From: Aquamicrobium zhengzhouense
GTDB taxonomy: Bacteria; Pseudomonadota; Alphaproteobacteria; Rhizobiales; Rhizobiaceae
Assembly: GCF_016124105.1 (NCBI RefSeq)
Contig: NZ_JADGMQ010000004.1
Span: 186,001-250,000 of the forward strand
Direction: 5' to 3'
Length of the DNA stretch: 64,000 bases
Below the pieces are notes generated by a model. It did not search any database. It was given only the letters and a program-made list of their open reading frames with translations, and had not been told where the DNA came from. Each line of letters begins with the position of its first letter. Position 1 is the stretch's first letter. Positions 60,928-64,000 of the stretch are shown here, in pieces. The translations under genes and the position numbers were made by a program.

Positions 60928-63030
60928 ATGCCCAATAATTCAGCTCGTTTCCCACGAATAGAGGCCCCTTTGCCGCACCGTAGGGATTATGCGCATGTCG
61001 CGCACGACATCTCGAGGCCAGATGAATACGCATGGCTGCGGGCTGATAACTGGCAGGAAGTCTTCACCGCTCCTGAAAAGCTGGATCCCGAAATCCGGCG
61101 GCATCTCGACGCGGAGAACGCGTATCAAAAATTATTGATGAGTGACACCGCTGAACTACAGAGTGTCCTGTACCTTGAGATGAAAGGCCGCATCAAAGAG
61201 GATGACTCCAGTGTCCCTATGAAGGATGGTCTATATGCGTACGGCACATCCTACGTCACCGGCGGACAGCACCCGCGCTATTTCAGGGTTGCTCGGGATG
61301 GATCGGATCCAACGGTCCTGATCGATGGCGATGCAGAGGCTGAAGGGCATGCATATTTCCGGATTGGCAGTGTCGATCACTCAAGCGATCACCAGCGCCT
61401 CTTGTGGGGCTATGATGACAAGGGTTCGGAGTTCTACACGCTGAAGGTTCGCGGCATTGCTGGGGCGCGGGATCTGGACGATCTGATCGAGAATACTGGC
61501 GGCTCTGGCGAATGGGACGCTTCTAACACTGGCTTCTTCTATACCCGCCTTGATGAGAATCACCGTCCGTCGCAGATTTTCCACCACCGCCTCGGCACAG
61601 CCCAGTCGGAAGACCGGCTGATCTATGAAGAGCAGGACCCGGGGTTCTTCATGGATGTCGGCGGCACAAGGCTTGGCGACTGGATCATGATTTCGATCGG
61701 AGATCACGAAACCTCCGAGTATCGTTTGATCCCCGCCAACGTTCCCTTTGCCGCACCAAAGGTCGTGAAGCCGCGTGAAGTCGGCATTCAATATGACCTC
61801 GAAGAAGGCGGAGACATTTTCTTCATCCTCACCAATTCGGGTGGCGCGAAAGATTTTCGCATCATGACCGCACCTGCCTCGGATCCCCGTGAAGAAAATT
61901 GGACCGAGCTTGTGGGGCACGAACCCGGGCGGCTTATCCTTTCCATCATCGGTTTTCGCGACTGGCTGGTCCGTCTGGAGCGCAAGGATGGCCTGCCCCG
62001 TCTTGTCGTTCGCGAGCGCTCAACCGGAAGTGAGCACATCGTGGCCTTTGACGAGGAAGCATACTCGCTCGGCCTGTCCGGATCCTACGAGTACGATACG
62101 GATGTCATCCGGTTCTCCTACTCGTCAATGACGACCCCGGCCCAGGTGTTCGATTACGACATGCGCACGCGCGAGCGGGAGCTTCTGAAGACGCAGGAAG
62201 TGCCGTCCGGTCACGACGCTTCTAACTATGTAACGCGGCGGATCATGGCGCCGGCACATGACGGCGAGCAGGTTCCCGTTTCGCTTCTTTATCGCAAGGA
62301 CACTCCGCTCGACGGCTCAGCCCCCTGCCTTCTTTACGGCTATGGCTCGTATGGCATCACGATCCCGGCCTCGTTCAACACCAACTGCCTGTCGCTTGTT
62401 GATCGCGGTTTTGTCTACGCCATCGCACATATTCGCGGCGGCAAGGACAAGGGCTATGCCTGGTATGAGGAAGGCAAGCGCGAGAAGAAGGAAAATACCT
62501 TCCACGATTTCATCTCCGCGGCGCATCACCTTGTGGCAAAGGGCTTTACCTCTCCCGACCGCATCGTCGCCCAGGGCGGATCAGCTGGCGGCATGCTCAT
62601 GGGTGCGGTCGCAAACATGGCTCCCGAAGCGTTCGCCGGTATTATTGCTGAGGTGCCATTTGTTGACGTCCTGACAACGATGCTCGATGCCACGCTTCCC
62701 CTGACCCCGCCTGAATGGCCAGAGTGGGGCAACCCGATTGCGTCCTTTGATGATTACCAGACAATCGCGGCATACTCGCCTTATGACAAGGTGAAGGCGC
62801 AGGCATACCCACCAATCCTTGCGGTCGCTGGCCTGACCGACCCCCGCGTCACCTATTGGGAGCCGGCAAAGTGGGTCGCGCGACTGCGCGAACTGAAAAC
62901 GGACGACAACCCGGTCCTGTTCAAGATCAACATGGACGCTGGCCATGCTGGCGCTTCAGGACGCTTCTCCAGGCTGGAAGAGATTGCCTTCACCTACGCA
63001 TTTGCGCTCAAGGTCGTGGGCAACGCATGA
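60928..63030 (+). CDS. S9 family peptidase (oligopeptidase B type)
   Basis: 700 aa, cytoplasmic. N-terminal beta-propeller (about 75-415) gates an alpha/beta-hydrolase domain with nucleophile Ser552 in QGGSAGGMLMGAVANM, VTYWEPAKWVARLR and catalytic His in DAGHAGASGRF. RPDEYAWLRADNWQEV at the start and RIKEDDSSVPMKDGLYAYGT are typical of oligopeptidase B (PtrB), which cuts short peptides after basic residues. ATG 60928 has AGGAAG seven bases upstream. A perfect terminator follows. Confidence 0.92.
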   Translation: MPNNSARFPRIEAPLPHRRDYAHVAHDISRPDEYAWLRADNWQEVFTAPEKLDPEIRRHLDAENAYQKLLMSDTAELQSVLYLEMKGRIKEDDSSVPMKDGLYAYGTSYVTGGQHPRYFRVARDGSDPTVLIDGDAEAEGHAYFRIGSVDHSSDHQRLLWGYDDKGSEFYTLKVRGIAGARDLDDLIENTGGSGEWDASNTGFFYTRLDENHRPSQIFHHRLGTAQSEDRLIYEEQDPGFFMDVGGTRLGDWIMISIGDHETSEYRLIPANVPFAAPKVVKPREVGIQYDLEEGGDIFFILTNSGGAKDFRIMTAPASDPREENWTELVGHEPGRLILSIIGFRDWLVRLERKDGLPRLVVRERSTGSEHIVAFDEEAYSLGLSGSYEYDTDVIRFSYSSMTTPAQVFDYDMRTRERELLKTQEVPSGHDASNYVTRRIMAPAHDGEQVPVSLLYRKDTPLDGSAPCLLYGYGSYGITIPASFNTNCLSLVDRGFVYAIAHIRGGKDKGYAWYEEGKREKKENTFHDFISAAHHLVAKGFTSPDRIVAQGGSAGGMLMGAVANMAPEAFAGIIAEVPFVDVLTTMLDATLPLTPPEWPEWGNPIASFDDYQTIAAYSPYDKVKAQAYPPILAVAGLTDPRVTYWEPAKWVARLRELKTDDNPVLFKINMDAGHAGASGRFSRLEEIAFTYAFALKVVGNA

Positions 63031-63033
63031 AAC

Positions 63034-63063
63034 AAAGGCCCGGAGCACCTGCTCCGGGCCTTT
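63034..63063. terminator. Strong bidirectional intrinsic terminator
   Basis: A perfect 14-pair stem AAAGGCCCGGAGCA / TGCTCCGGGCCTTT with a two-base loop, three bases after the peptidase stop and 27 bases from the stop of the convergent cytochrome gene. Confidence 0.92.
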
Positions 63064-63090
63064 GTGCTTTTTCGGTTTTAGCTCTGACGG

Positions 63091-64000
63091 TTAGTTCGCG
63101 CTCGCATGGCCAGGTATCGCCATGAGGTAGGCCGCGATCGCCTCGCGATCCTCTGGTGAGAGCTTGGCCATGTTGCGAATGACTGGCGCCATCGAACCGC
63201 CTACCGAGTCAAACTCAGGGGTAAAGCCGGTTTCAAGAAGATCGACGATCTCAATTTTCGACCAGTCACCTATTCCGCCTTCGCCGGTCGTGATGTTGGG
63301 AACATTCCCCTCACCTTCAGCGGCCTTTGCCCCAGCCAGCCATTTGGAGCTGTCCATACCGCCCAGCGCGCCGCGAGGAGTATGGCACTCGCCACAATGA
63401 CCGGGACCCTCGACCAGATAGCGTCCGCGCAACACTTCGTCGCTCGCATTTGCCAGTTCCACGCGCGGCGCATCATCGAGGTAAAGCATCTTCCAGAATC
63501 CCAGCGCCCAGCGCTGGTTGAACGGGAAACTCAGCTCATTGGAAGGTGCTTTCCCCTCTACCTCAGGCAGCGTCTTCATGAACGCGTATAGATCCGCAAC
63601 GTCTTGCGGCTTCATCCGCGCGTAGGATGCGTACGGGAAAGCCGGATAATAGTGCTGGCCCGAGGGAGACACCCCGCGCATCACTGCATTCGCAAGATCC
63701 TCGGCACTCCAGCTGCCGATGCCGTCAGTCGGATGCTGCGAGATGTTCGGCGCGACGAACACGCCGAACTCAGTGACGAACCGCTCGCCCCCTCCGAGAG
63801 ACAGAGCGGCATCTGCGTCGGCACCCGGAGCCGCGTGACAGGATGCGCAGCCGCTTGCCCAGAAGACCTGCTCCCCCCGGGTAGCATCCCCATTGCCCAA
63901 CGAGGCAACCGTCGCAGCATCCAGCCGCGACGGTGCTGCCAGATACCAGGCAGCTGCCCCGCCAATCGCTGCGACGAGCAGAACGCCACCGGATATTCTA
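63091..64000 (-). CDS. Membrane-anchored diheme cytochrome c (N-terminus missing)
   Basis: At least 303 aa, running off the right edge. The frame is open beyond 63900, where the translated sequence forms a membrane anchor (SGGVLLVAAIGGAAAWYLAA) before the first heme domain, so TTG 63900 is not the true start. Two heme sites CASCH and CGECH with MKPQDVADLYAFMKT and axial-methionine candidates (GGSMAPVIRNMAKLSPEDRE) define two c-type domains. Periplasmic electron carrier, often paired with molybdenum or other dehydrogenases. It depends on the ccm system of this window for heme attachment. Confidence 0.88.
   Translation of the reverse strand, partial: RISGGVLLVAAIGGAAAWYLAAPSRLDAATVASLGNGDATRGEQVFWASGCASCHAAPGADADAALSLGGGERFVTEFGVFVAPNISQHPTDGIGSWSAEDLANAVMRGVSPSGQHYYPAFPYASYARMKPQDVADLYAFMKTLPEVEGKAPSNELSFPFNQRWALGFWKMLYLDDAPRVELANASDEVLRGRYLVEGPGHCGECHTPRGALGGMDSSKWLAGAKAAEGEGNVPNITTGEGGIGDWSKIEIVDLLETGFTPEFDSVGGSMAPVIRNMAKLSPEDREAIAAYLMAIPGHASAN

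Noticed and set aside
63091-63900. A complete cytochrome gene starting at TTG 63900
   Set aside because: The frame stays open to the window edge and encodes a membrane anchor before that TTG, so the gene is truncated by the window.
1-64000. tRNA, rRNA, CRISPR arrays, insertion sequences or transposases
   Set aside because: None was seen: no repeat-spacer pattern, no transposase motif and no convincing cloverleaf or ribosomal sequence on either strand. A suppressor tRNA would have to lie elsewhere.

Overview
The window is chromosomal DNA of an alphaproteobacterium of the order Hyphomicrobiales (Rhizobiales), most likely from the Phyllobacteriaceae/Rhizobiaceae side. The DNA is GC-rich and densely coding. 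It carries MucR, a FeuN-FeuP-FeuQ-like locus, PleC- and DivJ-like kinases, the cycHJKL (ccmIEFH) set next to degP, glnE and pleC, a complete RcGTA-type gene transfer agent (GTA) cluster, and many small families typical of this order (DUF6481, DUF6107, DUF1491, DUF2336, DUF5330, DUF6456). I could not search a database, so the genus is left open.

Layout. 1-13 kb holds housekeeping genes: an end-truncated DUF922 protein, a methylcrotonyl-type acyl-CoA carboxylase alpha subunit, a Sel1-type protein, a GST, recR, a lytic transglycosylase, a Kazal lipoprotein, AMP nucleosidase, an EEP hydrolase, ETF-ubiquinone oxidoreductase, a uracil-DNA glycosylase and an EamA permease. 13-27.7 kb holds an orphan xanthine-dehydrogenase-type large subunit, pepN, a pleC-like kinase, glnE, an OmpR-type two-component pair and a DegP protease. 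27.7-35 kb is the cytochrome c maturation operon, a surface lipoprotein and the feuQ-feuP-feuN-like envelope-sensing locus. 35-49.3 kb is the GTA cluster, all on the minus strand, gp1 (49.2 kb) to gp15 (35.1 kb). 49.5-64 kb holds a class A PBP, DUF1214/DUF1254 proteins, DUF2336, DUF1491, a peptidoglycan-binding protein, a DivJ-like kinase, sufE, DUF6456, a stand-alone DnaA-domain-IV-like protein, mucR, a prolyl-oligopeptidase-family peptidase and an end-truncated diheme cytochrome c.

Most notable observation. The GTA cluster has every expected gene in the expected order, but two of them, the prohead protease (gp4) and the tail tape measure (gp11), are each broken by one in-frame TAG (amber) codon. 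The reading frames are otherwise intact on both sides. Either this GTA has very recently begun to decay, or the particle can only be made when amber codons are read through. Other points of interest are a palindrome between the -35 and -10 of the presumed GTA promoter, a terminator just behind the capsid gene, a likely CTG start for the tail-assembly chaperone, an extra coupled 57-residue gene, and a holin-like gene behind gp15.

How the genes connect. Several loci concern the envelope and the cell cycle: FeuNPQ, DegP, the second two-component pair, PBP1A, the lytic transglycosylase, and PleC- and DivJ-like kinases that in relatives act oppositely on DivK. CtrA-like half sites lie upstream of pleC, divJ and the DUF2336 gene. 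The ccm operon matures c-type cytochromes such as the one at the right edge.
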